Source: Streptomyces griseus subsp. griseus
GTDB lineage: Bacteria > Actinomycetota > Actinomycetes > Streptomycetales > Streptomycetaceae
Direction of reading: 5' to 3'
Assembly: GCF_000720255.1 (NCBI RefSeq)
Contig: NZ_JOJE01000030.1
Location: 62,001 to 126,000 of the forward strand
Length of the DNA stretch: 64,000 bases
Shown in pieces: positions 16,232 to 24,058 of the stretch (its first letter is position 1; every line of letters starts with the position of its first letter). The notes beneath the pieces were generated by a model. It had not been told where the DNA came from. It saw nothing but the letters and a program-made list of their open reading frames with translations, and did no database searches. The position numbers and the translations under genes were made by a program.

Positions 16232-17071
16232 TCAGCCGATGTGGTAGCTGTCCCCGTACACCTTCCAGTCCAGCGGAGGGGTCAGGTCCAGGTTGCCCTT
16301 GCGCAGGAAGACGCGTTGGGCGGTGTCCACCCGGCTGGTGTCGCTGTGCGCCTCCTCCTGCTTCATCGCCCAGACCCGGGCGTCGAGGAAGGCGTTGAGG
16401 TAGGCGACCTCGTCGCCGCCCCGCGCCGGAGGCTTCGCGGTGCGCAGGGCGCGCTTGCGTATGTTGCGGAAGCTGGTCGGGTCGGTGCCGTCGCCGTGCA
16501 TGACGATGGCGTCGTAGTACGCGAACTGGCCCAGCACCCGCAGCCCGTCGGTCTTGCCCTGCTTGACGGACGGGTTGAAATACACGCGGTCGCGCTCGTC
16601 GTTCTGCGCCCGCTCGAACACCGTGTCCCGGGCCGCCGTGCGCCAGTCGCCGGGGAACGAGGGGTCGAGGCCGTCGTGCGAGTCGGTGCCGTTCACCCTC
16701 CGCAGGGCGGGGAGGTACCTGGCGAGGACGTTGCCGGGCTTGCGCTCGGCGTAGAGCTCCACGAGGTCGAGCATGTCGCCGGTGCCGGAGCAGAATCCGA
16801 TGATACCGGCGGTGTAGCCGCGGCCGTCGCCGATGTCCTCGATGTACTTGTACTGGGCCTTCCAGTCGAGCGAGGAGTTCTCCGCGCTGGAGACCAGCTT
16901 CATGGCGATCTCCTTCATCGCCGGGTCGTCGAGGCCTACAGCGCGGGCGTTGGCGGAGGCGTGCGAGGCGCCCAGCAGTGGGACCGCTGTCAGGGAGGCG
17001 CCCAGCAGGGTGAGGAGAGCGCGGCGGGAGGGGCTCGAGGCGGAACGTTCCGGCTCGGTGGAGTTGACCAC
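16232..17071 (-). CDS. csn: Secreted GH46 chitosanase
   Basis: Endo-chitosanase hydrolysing GlcN-GlcN links outside the cell. 279 aa: a signal peptide with a twin-arginine-like SRRALLTLLG stretch, then a GH46 domain. The mature protein opens with LDDPAMKEIAMKLVSSAENSSLDW, containing the catalytic Glu (SSAEN), followed by YIEDIGDGRGYT with the catalytic Asp; IIGFCSGTGDM, AQNDERDRVYF and LGQFAYYDAIVMHG are near-identical to Streptomyces N174-type chitosanases. The GTG at 17071 is preceded by GGAG. A perfect palindrome sits 35-55 bp upstream. Confidence 0.95.
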   Translation of the reverse strand: MVNSTEPERSASSPSRRALLTLLGASLTAVPLLGASHASANARAVGLDDPAMKEIAMKLVSSAENSSLDWKAQYKYIEDIGDGRGYTAGIIGFCSGTGDMLDLVELYAERKPGNVLARYLPALRRVNGTDSHDGLDPSFPGDWRTAARDTVFERAQNDERDRVYFNPSVKQGKTDGLRVLGQFAYYDAIVMHGDGTDPTSFRNIRKRALRTAKPPARGGDEVAYLNAFLDARVWAMKQEEAHSDTSRVDTAQRVFLRKGNLDLTPPLDWKVYGDSYHIG

Positions 17072-17105
17072 TTTGACTCCAAGTGGCTTGTGGGGGGCGG
17101 ATGGT

Positions 17106-17126
17106 TGATAGGAATGTTTCCTATCA
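17106..17126. promoter_or_regulatory. Palindromic operator upstream of the chitosanase
   Basis: TGATAGGAA (17106-17114) and its exact reverse complement TTCCTATCA (17118-17126) with a 3-nt spacer. From memory, actinomycete chitosanase genes are repressed by the ROK regulator CsnR through an AGGAAA/TTTCCT-type palindrome in this position; this site fits that description, but the exact published consensus was not checked. Confidence 0.75.
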
Positions 17127-17205
17127 GATGCAGCGTCAGGTGAACAGCCGTGCGAAGCCAGATGGGGGAGCGGAAAATCGGATGACCGGACGCTCTTCTG
17201 CTTCC

Positions 17206-17211
17206 TAGGCT
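17206..17211 (+). promoter_or_regulatory. -10 box for a leaderless exonuclease transcript
   Basis: TAGGCT lies exactly 7 nt before the ATG at 17219, and no Shine-Dalgarno sequence is present. Both point to a leaderless mRNA. Confidence 0.55.
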
Positions 17212-17218
17212 GCCCGCC

Positions 17219-17818
17219 ATGGACCGCAGCGGACGCGCCACCTGGTTGAACGTCGTCGACGTGGAAGCGACCTGCTGGCGGGGATCCCCACCGCCCGGCG
17301 CCGTCAGCGAGATCATCGAGATCGGGCTGACCGTCGTGGACCTGGCGGCCCGGGAGCGCGTCGCACGGCATCGCATCCTGGTGCGGCCCGCGCGGTCCAC
17401 CGTGAGTGACTTCTGCACCGAGCTGACCGGCCTGACCCCACAGGAAGTGGACACCGGCGTCGAGTTCGCCGAGGCCTGCCGCCGACTGGCGGCCCTCCAC
17501 CGGAGCGGTGAGCGGCCGTGGGCCAGCTGGGGCGACTACGACCGTCATCAGTTCACCCGGCAGTGCGCGGCGACCCGTACGCCGTACCCCTTCGGCGGCC
17601 GCCACACCAACGCCAAGGCCGCCTTTACCGAGGCGTACGGCCTGCGCAAGCGGCCCGGCATGGCCCAGGCCCTGCGGATCGCCGGGCTGCCCCTCGAAGG
17701 GCGGCACCACCGGGGCGAGGACGACGCCTGGAACATCGCGGCCCTCGTGCTCGACCTGACTGGACGCGGAGCCTGGCCGGATGCCCTCGACGACCGGATG
17801 GACCGGAGCGTCCCTTGA
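17219..17818 (+). CDS. DEDDh 3'-5' exonuclease (RNase T/ERI-1-like)
   Basis: 199 aa. ExoI motif VVDVEATCW (D-x-E), then SEIIEIGLTVVD; ExoII region WASWGDYDRHQF with the second acidic group; ExoIII HHRGEDDAWNIAAL supplying H and D. This pattern, with E-A-T-C-W after the first Asp, is that of the ERI-1/KapD branch, which trims RNA or DNA 3' ends. It stands alone between the divergent chitosanase and the nucleotidyltransferase. Substrate unknown. Confidence 0.83.
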   Translation: MDRSGRATWLNVVDVEATCWRGSPPPGAVSEIIEIGLTVVDLAARERVARHRILVRPARSTVSDFCTELTGLTPQEVDTGVEFAEACRRLAALHRSGERPWASWGDYDRHQFTRQCAATRTPYPFGGRHTNAKAAFTEAYGLRKRPGMAQALRIAGLPLEGRHHRGEDDAWNIAALVLDLTGRGAWPDALDDRMDRSVP

Positions 17819-18083
17819 GGCCGTGTCCCTGTGTGGTGAGGCGCCGTCGGCCTCGGTATGGAGAGGCTGTTCGCGGCCGTCATCCACGTTCTGGCCCCGT
17901 GGTCGCGCTCGGCGGGCTCTACCGCCCTGCTTCGGGACATCGAAGCCGACGGCCCATCGGCGCTTCCTGGTCTGGTCGAGGGCCGGAGCCCGGCGCCGGC
18001 TCCGGCGAGGAGATCCTGCACCGGCTCGACGGCGCCGGCGCTCAGTGCTGTGCACGCACCGGATGACAGGAGACGCTGGGGCT

Positions 18084-18854
18084 GTGAATCAGGTTCAGGA
18101 GATCGTGAGGCTGGTCGGCGGTGTGCTGGGCCAAGACGTCATCGGCACCTACCTCCACGGCTCCTCCGTGCTCGGTGGACTCAGGCCCGCCAGCGACGTG
18201 GACGTGTTGGTCGTCTCCCGGCGGCGAATGGACGAGCAGGATCGACGGGAACTCCTCGGTGGACTGCTCCGGATCTCCGGCTCCCGGCACAACGCCCGCC
18301 CGGTCGAGGTCACCGTGGTCGTCCAGTCCGAGGTCCGGCCGTGGCGGTACCCGCCGATTTGTGACTTCCTCTACGGCGAGTGGCTGCGTGCGGAGTACGA
18401 GGCCGGGGAGGTCCCCCGGCCGGAGCCGATGCCCGATCTGGCCCTGCTGATCACCATGGCGCTGACCGGCGACCACCCCCTCGCCGGCCCCCGCCCCGCG
18501 CAGGTCCTCGCCCCAGTTCCCCAGGCCGACGTGGTCCGGGCGAGCGTGGCGGGTATCCCCGGCCTGCTCGAAGACCTGGACAGCGACACCCGCAACGTCC
18601 TGCTGACCTTCGCCCGTATCTGGACCACGCTCGCCACCGGCGAGATCAAGTCGAAGGACGCCGCCGCCGACTGGGCCCTTGCCCAGCTCCCGCCCGAGCA
18701 CCGCGCCGCCCTTGAGCACGCCAGGCGGCTCTATCTCGACTGCCCCTACTCTGAGGAGAGCTGGAGCGATGAACTGCGGGCGCGGGTGCGTCCGCATGTG
18801 GCCCGCGTGCTTGCCGAGATCGACCGGCTGCGCGCCCGTGACAGGGCTTTTTGA
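18084..18854 (+). CDS. Aminoglycoside adenylyltransferase-like nucleotidyltransferase
   Basis: 256 aa, about the length of AadA/ANT(3'')(9). The nucleotidyltransferase motif is LHGSSVLGGLRPASDVDVLVV (G-S then D-x-D), and the C-terminal helical half resembles the DUF4111 region of AadA. AGGAG at 18068-18072 favours the GTG at 18084; the ATG at 18063 is possible. Such genes can adenylylate streptomycin or spectinomycin, but many Streptomyces homologues are silent or of unknown substrate. A phosphotransferase gene follows 320 bp later. Confidence 0.75.
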   Translation: MNQVQEIVRLVGGVLGQDVIGTYLHGSSVLGGLRPASDVDVLVVSRRRMDEQDRRELLGGLLRISGSRHNARPVEVTVVVQSEVRPWRYPPICDFLYGEWLRAEYEAGEVPRPEPMPDLALLITMALTGDHPLAGPRPAQVLAPVPQADVVRASVAGIPGLLEDLDSDTRNVLLTFARIWTTLATGEIKSKDAAADWALAQLPPEHRAALEHARRLYLDCPYSEESWSDELRARVRPHVARVLAEIDRLRARDRAF

Positions 18855-18987
18855 CCGGCGGTGCCCGCGCGGCGGGCGGCGAGGTGTCGGCGGACCACCT
18901 GGCGGCAGCCCCCGTAGCCGCGTTCAGTCGAAAGGGATGAGGGTGGATCACCGCGACTGCCTGCGCCAACGCAACAAGGAGGAGACG

Positions 18988-19179
18988 GTGACCGAAGTGC
19001 CTGAAGTGGCGCCTGTCCTGATACCGCCCGCAATGCTGCCCCGCACCCAGATCATCGAACGCGCCCGCCACCGCTGCGAGGACATCCACCGCCTGCACCA
19101 GTGGCTTGAGCAGTACGGCCATGGCCTCCCACAAAGCGTTCGCGTGTGCAGCCGTCCGGATGATGAGGCGGCCCGGTGA
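18988..19179 (+). CDS. Small hypothetical protein coupled to the phosphotransferase, 63 aa
   Basis: GTG start with a strong AAGGAGGAG site just upstream (18977-18985). The product is helical and charged (RTQIIERARHRCEDIHRLHQWLEQYG) with no known domain that I recognise. Its TGA stop overlaps the GTG of the next gene by three bases (GTGA), so translation of the two is coupled. It might assist or regulate the downstream kinase-like protein; this is only inferred from the overlap. Confidence 0.6.
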   Translation: MTEVPEVAPVLIPPAMLPRTQIIERARHRCEDIHRLHQWLEQYGHGLPQSVRVCSRPDDEAAR

Positions 19180-20129
19180 CCATCCACGATGAGGCGGTGG
19201 CTGTCCGACCGCTGACACTGGCTTGGGTGAACCGGCATCTGGAGTTCGGTGAACGGGTCGTCAGAACCGAGGTGCTGCACGGCGGCATCAGTGCCGAAAT
19301 GCGGAGGCTGACCATCGGCACGCGAGGTGGAGGCACGCGTGACCTGGTGCTGAGGACCTTCGTCAACGTGGAGCACGCCGAGGACTGGCTGAGCAGGGAG
19401 GCCGGCGCCCTGACCCTGCTTCCGGGGACCGGTGTGCCGGCTCCTGGACTGGTCGCGGTCGATTCGACCGCCGCGCATTGCGAGTATCCGTCGCTCCTTA
19501 TGACACACCTGGCTGGCCGGACGGTCCTCGAGGATGAGGGTTTGGAGACGCGCCTCCCTCTGCTGGCCCGTCAACTCGTGGCGATCCACGCGTTACGACC
19601 CTCCGAGCGGCCTCGAAAGTATGTGACGTTGACGACCGCCGACACCGTAGTGACTCCGAAGGGCGCCGATGCGGCGGTATGGGCCGAGGCGATCGATGTG
19701 ATCCGCAAGCCCGTGCCACCCTTTGAAGGGCGATTCCTGCACCGGGACTTCCAGCCAGGCAATGTGCTGTTCGACGTGCCGCCCTCAAGGCTGGCAGATG
19801 CCCAGATCACCGGCGTCGTCGACTGGGCAGTGACCTCCTGGGGCCCGGCGGATCTCGATGTGGCGCACTGCTCCGTCAATCTCGCGCTGCTGCACGGACC
19901 GGAGTGGGGTCTGCGGTTCCATGAGGCGTATGAGGAGGCCGGCGGGGTGCTCGCCGCGTCCGCGAGCGAACGGCTGTACTGGCTGGTGCGCGACGGGCTG
20001 GCCGCCTCGGAAGAAGTGCAGTTGGTGTCGCAGCCATGGCGGAAGGCAGGGAGGACGGAGTTGACCACGCGAGCCGTGGAGGAGCGGCTGGATGCCTATG
20101 TCAGCGCCTTGATGGACGCGCAGGGTTGA
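19176..20129 (+). CDS. APH-family phosphotransferase
   Basis: 317 aa with the aminoglycoside/choline kinase fold. Brenner-like catalytic segment LHRDFQPGNVLF and metal-binding GVVDWAVTSWGPADLDVAH are intact; the N-terminal lobe carries VLHGGISAEMRRLTI. It would transfer phosphate from ATP to a small molecule hydroxyl. A TTA leucine codon at 19593-19595 implies dependence on bldA tRNA and so expression late in growth. Its neighbour is an AadA-like gene, but resistance activity is unproven. Confidence 0.8.
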   Translation: MTIHDEAVAVRPLTLAWVNRHLEFGERVVRTEVLHGGISAEMRRLTIGTRGGGTRDLVLRTFVNVEHAEDWLSREAGALTLLPGTGVPAPGLVAVDSTAAHCEYPSLLMTHLAGRTVLEDEGLETRLPLLARQLVAIHALRPSERPRKYVTLTTADTVVTPKGADAAVWAEAIDVIRKPVPPFEGRFLHRDFQPGNVLFDVPPSRLADAQITGVVDWAVTSWGPADLDVAHCSVNLALLHGPEWGLRFHEAYEEAGGVLAASASERLYWLVRDGLAASEEVQLVSQPWRKAGRTELTTRAVEERLDAYVSALMDAQG

Positions 20130-20492
20130 GCCAAGGCGGTCCGGGCTGACCCCGGCCTCATTCGGAGGCCGTCCGGGAAGGGTGCCGTCACCCCGTCCGG
20201 GGCGAGCAGGAAGACACCGTCCGCGGACAGCACATGATCTGCGCCGTACCGTCGCGGCCATCGATGTGTACATCAGCAACGACTATGGCGAAGGCGGCTG
20301 TCTGGAGGCCGTCTCGCAGGGCAACGTGACCAAGGTCGTGTCGTCGAACTGATGTGAGGCGGCCAACAGCCACCAGTGTGACCACTGATACCCGTATGTC
20401 CCGAGTAAACCCGGGCAGGAGCATGGGGGTGCGCGGGTCGATCAAGCCTGTGCAGGATTCGCGTAGGCGAAGGTCGAGAGAAAGGGAAGAAC
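20130..20492. other. Intergenic region with a gene remnant
   Basis: About 360 bp between the phosphotransferase and the MFS gene. Its middle holds a short stretch with coding-like codon use (20230-20352, listed separately). The last 140 bp should hold the transporter promoter; no clear operator was recognised. Confidence 0.5.
20230..20352 (+). pseudogene. C-terminal remnant of an unidentified gene
   Basis: An in-frame stretch without a start reads HDLRRTVAAIDVYISNDYGE and ends EAVSQGNVTKVVSSN-stop. Third positions are almost all G or C and the composition is protein-like, unlike shadow frames here. Too short to identify; probably the tail of a gene whose front was deleted. Confidence 0.35.
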
Positions 20493-22055
20493 GTGGTCAA
20501 CGCCAAGCCCGGCGGGCAACCCAGGTCCGGAGTGGCGAAGGCGGTCGTGGACCTGCCCCGGCAGGTCCGGGACGACCTCACCGGCAGGCTCCGCCGCAGC
20601 AAGCGGGCCTTCCGCAAGGAGGACGTCCAGGTCGTCGAACCGCCGCTGCTGAAACGCGCGGTGGGCGCGTCGGCGCTCGGCAACTGCATGGAATGGTTCG
20701 ACTTCGGGGTCTACAGCTATCTTGCGGCCACCATCGGCAAGGTCTTCTTCCCCGGCGCCTCCCCGGCCGCCCAGGTGATCTCCTCCTTCGCGACGTTCGC
20801 CGCGGCCTTCGTCGTACGCCCCCTCGGCGGCCTGGTCTTCGGGCCGCTCGGCGACCGGCTCGGCAGGCAGAAGGTGCTGGCCACCACCATGATCATGATG
20901 GCGGCCGGGACGTTCGCCATCGGCCTCATCCCGAGTTACGCCACCATAGGCATCGCCGCCCCCATCCTGTTGCTGCTCGCCCGCATGATCCAGGGCTTCT
21001 CGACCGGTGGCGAGTACGGCGGCGCCACCACCTTCGTGGCCGAGTACTCACCGGACCGCCGACGGGGCTTCCTGTCCAGCTGGCTCGACTTCGGCACCTT
21101 CGTCGGCTACGCGCTGGGCTCCGCCCTGGTCACACTGCTGAACCTGCTCCTGACCGACGCCGAGATGCTCTCCTGGGGCTGGCGCGTCCCGTTCCTGATC
21201 GCCGGTCCGCTCGGTGTGATCGGTCTGTACATGCGGATGAAGCTGGAGGAGTCGCCGGCCTTCCAGCAGCAGCTCGACGAGCACGAGAAGAGCCTCGCCC
21301 AGGAGTCGACGGGCGGCGAGCTCAAGAGCATCGTCCGCAACCACTGGAAGCCGCTGCTCATCTGCATGGGCCTGGTGCTGCTCTACAACGTCACCAACTA
21401 CATGGTGACCGGCTTCCTGCCGACGTATCAGACCGAGACCCTGAACCGCTCCAGCGGCTCCGCCGACGTCCTGGTACTCATCGGTATGGTCTGGATCGTC
21501 GTGCTGATCACATTCATCGGGCGGTTCAGCGACCGGGTCGGCAGGCGTCCGATCTACGGGTGGGCCGCGGCCGCGATGGTCCTCCTCGCCCTGCCCTCCT
21601 TCATGCTGATCAAGATGGAGGGCACCTGGCCGCCGATCCTCGGTGTGCTGATCCTCTCCACCCTGCTGGCCTGCTTCGCCGCGCCGAGCGCCGCCACCCT
21701 GCCCGCGCTGTTCCCGACGGCCGTCCGGTACGCGGCCATGGGCATCGGCTTCAACTTCGCCGTCGCCGCGTTCGGCGGCACCACGCCGCTGGTCACCGAG
21801 GCGCTGATCAGCCTCACCGGCGACGACATGATGCCCGCCTACTACCTGATGCTGGCCGGCGTCATCGGCCTGGTCACCGTCCGGTTCCTGCCGGAGAGCG
21901 CCCAGGTGCCGCTGCGCGGGTCGCAGCCCATGGTCGGCTCGGAGGAGGAGCAGCGCGAGCTGATCAGCACCTCCCAGGAGCTGTATCGCGTCACTCGGAA
22001 GCAGTCCGGGGTCCGGGAAGGGGCGTCCTCGGTTCCGTCCCGTCAGGAGCCGTGA
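20493..22055 (+). CDS. MFS transporter, ProP-like metabolite:H+ symporter
   Basis: 520 aa with twelve predicted membrane helices. GNCMEWFDFGVYSYLAATIG is the family start signature, and RPLGGLVFGPLGDRLGRQKVL is the MFS loop 2-3 motif; GFSTGGEYGGATTFVAEY and WGWRVPFLIAGPLG follow as in ProP (proline/glycine betaine), KgtP and ShiA. The first 50 residues are an unusually long charged N-terminal tail. Substrate not determinable; osmolyte or dicarboxylate are family options. Its 3' end overlaps, antisense, 65 bp of the E1beta-E2 fusion gene. Confidence 0.88.
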   Translation: MVNAKPGGQPRSGVAKAVVDLPRQVRDDLTGRLRRSKRAFRKEDVQVVEPPLLKRAVGASALGNCMEWFDFGVYSYLAATIGKVFFPGASPAAQVISSFATFAAAFVVRPLGGLVFGPLGDRLGRQKVLATTMIMMAAGTFAIGLIPSYATIGIAAPILLLLARMIQGFSTGGEYGGATTFVAEYSPDRRRGFLSSWLDFGTFVGYALGSALVTLLNLLLTDAEMLSWGWRVPFLIAGPLGVIGLYMRMKLEESPAFQQQLDEHEKSLAQESTGGELKSIVRNHWKPLLICMGLVLLYNVTNYMVTGFLPTYQTETLNRSSGSADVLVLIGMVWIVVLITFIGRFSDRVGRRPIYGWAAAAMVLLALPSFMLIKMEGTWPPILGVLILSTLLACFAAPSAATLPALFPTAVRYAAMGIGFNFAVAAFGGTTPLVTEALISLTGDDMMPAYYLMLAGVIGLVTVRFLPESAQVPLRGSQPMVGSEEEQRELISTSQELYRVTRKQSGVREGASSVPSRQEP

Positions 22056-24057
22056 CACCGGCCACGACGTGACGGAGGAAACCGGCCGCGGTCGCGCCGT
22101 CGCAGATTCGGTGGTCGAAGGTCAGGGAGAGGTGCACCACCTTGCGCACCTCCACCCTGCCCTCCACCACCCAGGGGCGGTCGGTGACACGGCCCACGCC
22201 GAGCATCGCCGTCTGCGGGTGGTTGAGGATCGGCGTGGCGCCGTCGACGTCGAAGACCCCGTAGTTGTTCAGTGTGAACGTACCGCCGGTCCGCAGGCCC
22301 GCCGGGAGCTCCTCCCGGCGGGCGAGGCCGGTCAGCCGGCGCAGCTCCGCCGCGAGGGCGTCGAGGGGTAGCCGGTCGGCGTCCCGCACCACGGGGACGA
22401 CGACACCCCGGGGAGTCTGCGCGGCGAAACCCAGGTGCACCGCCGGGAGCCGAACGAGCTCCCCGCGCTCGGTGTCGACACGGGCGTTGAGCGCGGGATG
22501 AGCGGCCAGCCCGGCGAGACACGCCCGGGCGAGCAGCGGCAGCAGACCGGCGCCGAGGGTGACCCGGGCGGCGAGCAGGTCAGTGGCGTCGGCGTCGGTC
22601 CAGATGGTGACGGCGGGCGTGTCCCGGTGGCCGCGGAGGAACTTGTCGGCGGCGGCGGTGTCGAGAGGGACGCGGGTGGCCCCGCCGGTGAGCGCCGCGG
22701 GGTACGACGCCGAACCGTTCGTTCCGTACCCGGTGAGCACGGCTCCCGACCGGCCGTGCGACGCGTTCTCGGCCGCCCTCTCCGGAGCGCCCTCCTCCGA
22801 CACGCTGAGCAGAGGCGCCCCCACTTCGACCGTCCCACCCGGCTCGCAGTGCAGGGCCGTCACGGTCCCCGCGTGCGGACTCGGCAGCGTCACCACGGAC
22901 TTGGCGGTCTCCACCTCTACGACCACCTGGTCGAGCGCGACCGACTCGCCGACGGCGACCCTCCACTCCAGGACCTCGGCCTCCGCCAACCCCTCGCCCA
23001 GGTCTGGCAGATGGAACGTATGGCCTGCGGTGACCGCGGCCGCCGGGGCGGGTGCGGACCGGTCGGGCCCGCGCCCGGTGCCGGTGGGCAGCAGGCGGCG
23101 CAACGCGGCGAGGATGCGGCCCGTGCCCGGCAGGTGGGCGCCCTCCAACAGCGGTGGCGGGTACGGGATGTCGTACCCGGTGACGCGCAGGACCGGCGCC
23201 CGCAGCGCGTCGAAGCACCGCTCCTGCACGCGGGCCGCGATCTCCGCGCCGACCCCGGCGAAGCCCTGCGCCTCGTGTACCACCAGGCACCGCCCGGTAC
23301 GCCGTACGGACGCCGTGAGCGTGCGGTCGTCGAGGGGGACCAGGGTACGCAGGTCCAGTACCTCCACGTCCAGGCCCTCGGCAGCCGCCGCGCGCGCCGC
23401 CTCCAGTGCTACGGCCACCGACGGCCCGTAGGCCACCAACGTGACGTCACGGCCGGTCCTGCGCACGGCGGCGGTGCCGAACGGCTCGGTGCGCAGGGGG
23501 AGTTCCACCGCCTCCCGGGTCCAGTAGAGACGCTTGGGTTCGAGGAAGACCACCGGATCCGGATCATCGATCGCCTCGCGCAGCAGCGAGTACGCGTCGG
23601 CCGCCGTCGCCGGTGTCACCACCTTCAGGCCCGCCGTGTGCGCGTAGTACGCCTCGCTGGAGTCGCTGTGGTGTTCCACTCCGCCGATGCCGCCGCCGTA
23701 GGGGACACGGACCACCAGCGGCAGGGGGAGCGCGCCCCGGGTACGGTTGCGCATCTTGGCGATGTGGGAGGCGATCTGCTCGAACGCCGGGTAGGCGAAC
23801 GCGTCGAACTGCATCTCGACCACCGGCCGCCACCCGGCCATCGCCATGCCCACCGCGAGCCCCGCGATGCCGGCCTCGGAGACGGGCGTGTCGAAGCAGC
23901 GGTGACCGCCGAACGTCGCGGCGAGCCCGTCGGTGACCCGGAAGACGCCGCCGAGGCGGCCGACGTCCTCACCGAGGACGACGACACGTCCGTCCGCGTC
24001 GAGGGCGTCCCGAAGCGCGCTGTTGAGCGCCTGAGCCAGCGTTGTGCCCGTCGCCAT
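21991..24057 (-). CDS. Branched-chain 2-oxoacid dehydrogenase E1 beta - E2 fusion
   Basis: One 688-aa frame joins two normally separate subunits. Residues ~1-325: E1 beta transketolase-like chain (VLGEDVGRLGGVFRVT, DTPVSEAGIAGLAVG, YGGGIGGVEHHSDSSEAYY). ~345-420: lipoyl domain (FHLPDLGEGLAEAEVLEW) with the lipoylated lysine K386 in VEVETAKSVV. ~462-688: acyltransferase core ending in the active-site DHRICDG. The ~35-residue peripheral subunit-binding domain usually found between lipoyl and catalytic domains is absent. The ATG at 24057 follows the E1 alpha stop by one base. The product would convert branched 2-oxoacids to acyl-CoA with E1 alpha and a genomic E3. Confidence 0.88.
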   Translation of the reverse strand: MATGTTLAQALNSALRDALDADGRVVVLGEDVGRLGGVFRVTDGLAATFGGHRCFDTPVSEAGIAGLAVGMAMAGWRPVVEMQFDAFAYPAFEQIASHIAKMRNRTRGALPLPLVVRVPYGGGIGGVEHHSDSSEAYYAHTAGLKVVTPATAADAYSLLREAIDDPDPVVFLEPKRLYWTREAVELPLRTEPFGTAAVRRTGRDVTLVAYGPSVAVALEAARAAAAEGLDVEVLDLRTLVPLDDRTLTASVRRTGRCLVVHEAQGFAGVGAEIAARVQERCFDALRAPVLRVTGYDIPYPPPLLEGAHLPGTGRILAALRRLLPTGTGRGPDRSAPAPAAAVTAGHTFHLPDLGEGLAEAEVLEWRVAVGESVALDQVVVEVETAKSVVTLPSPHAGTVTALHCEPGGTVEVGAPLLSVSEEGAPERAAENASHGRSGAVLTGYGTNGSASYPAALTGGATRVPLDTAAADKFLRGHRDTPAVTIWTDADATDLLAARVTLGAGLLPLLARACLAGLAAHPALNARVDTERGELVRLPAVHLGFAAQTPRGVVVPVVRDADRLPLDALAAELRRLTGLARREELPAGLRTGGTFTLNNYGVFDVDGATPILNHPQTAMLGVGRVTDRPWVVEGRVEVRKVVHLSLTFDHRICDGATAAGFLRHVVAGVTAPDGTEPRTPLPGPRTASE

Positions 24058-24058
24058 G

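Noticed and set aside
17819..18083. Protein-coding gene between the exonuclease and the adenylyltransferase-like gene
   Set aside because: A frame beginning MERLFAAVIHVLAPWSRS at 17858 exists, but it lacks a ribosome site, turns to low complexity and runs out of frame into the next gene.
20188..20445. 85-codon minus-strand frame upstream of the MFS gene
   Set aside because: Weak start context and poor codon bias; the opposite strand of the same interval has a better coding-like remnant.
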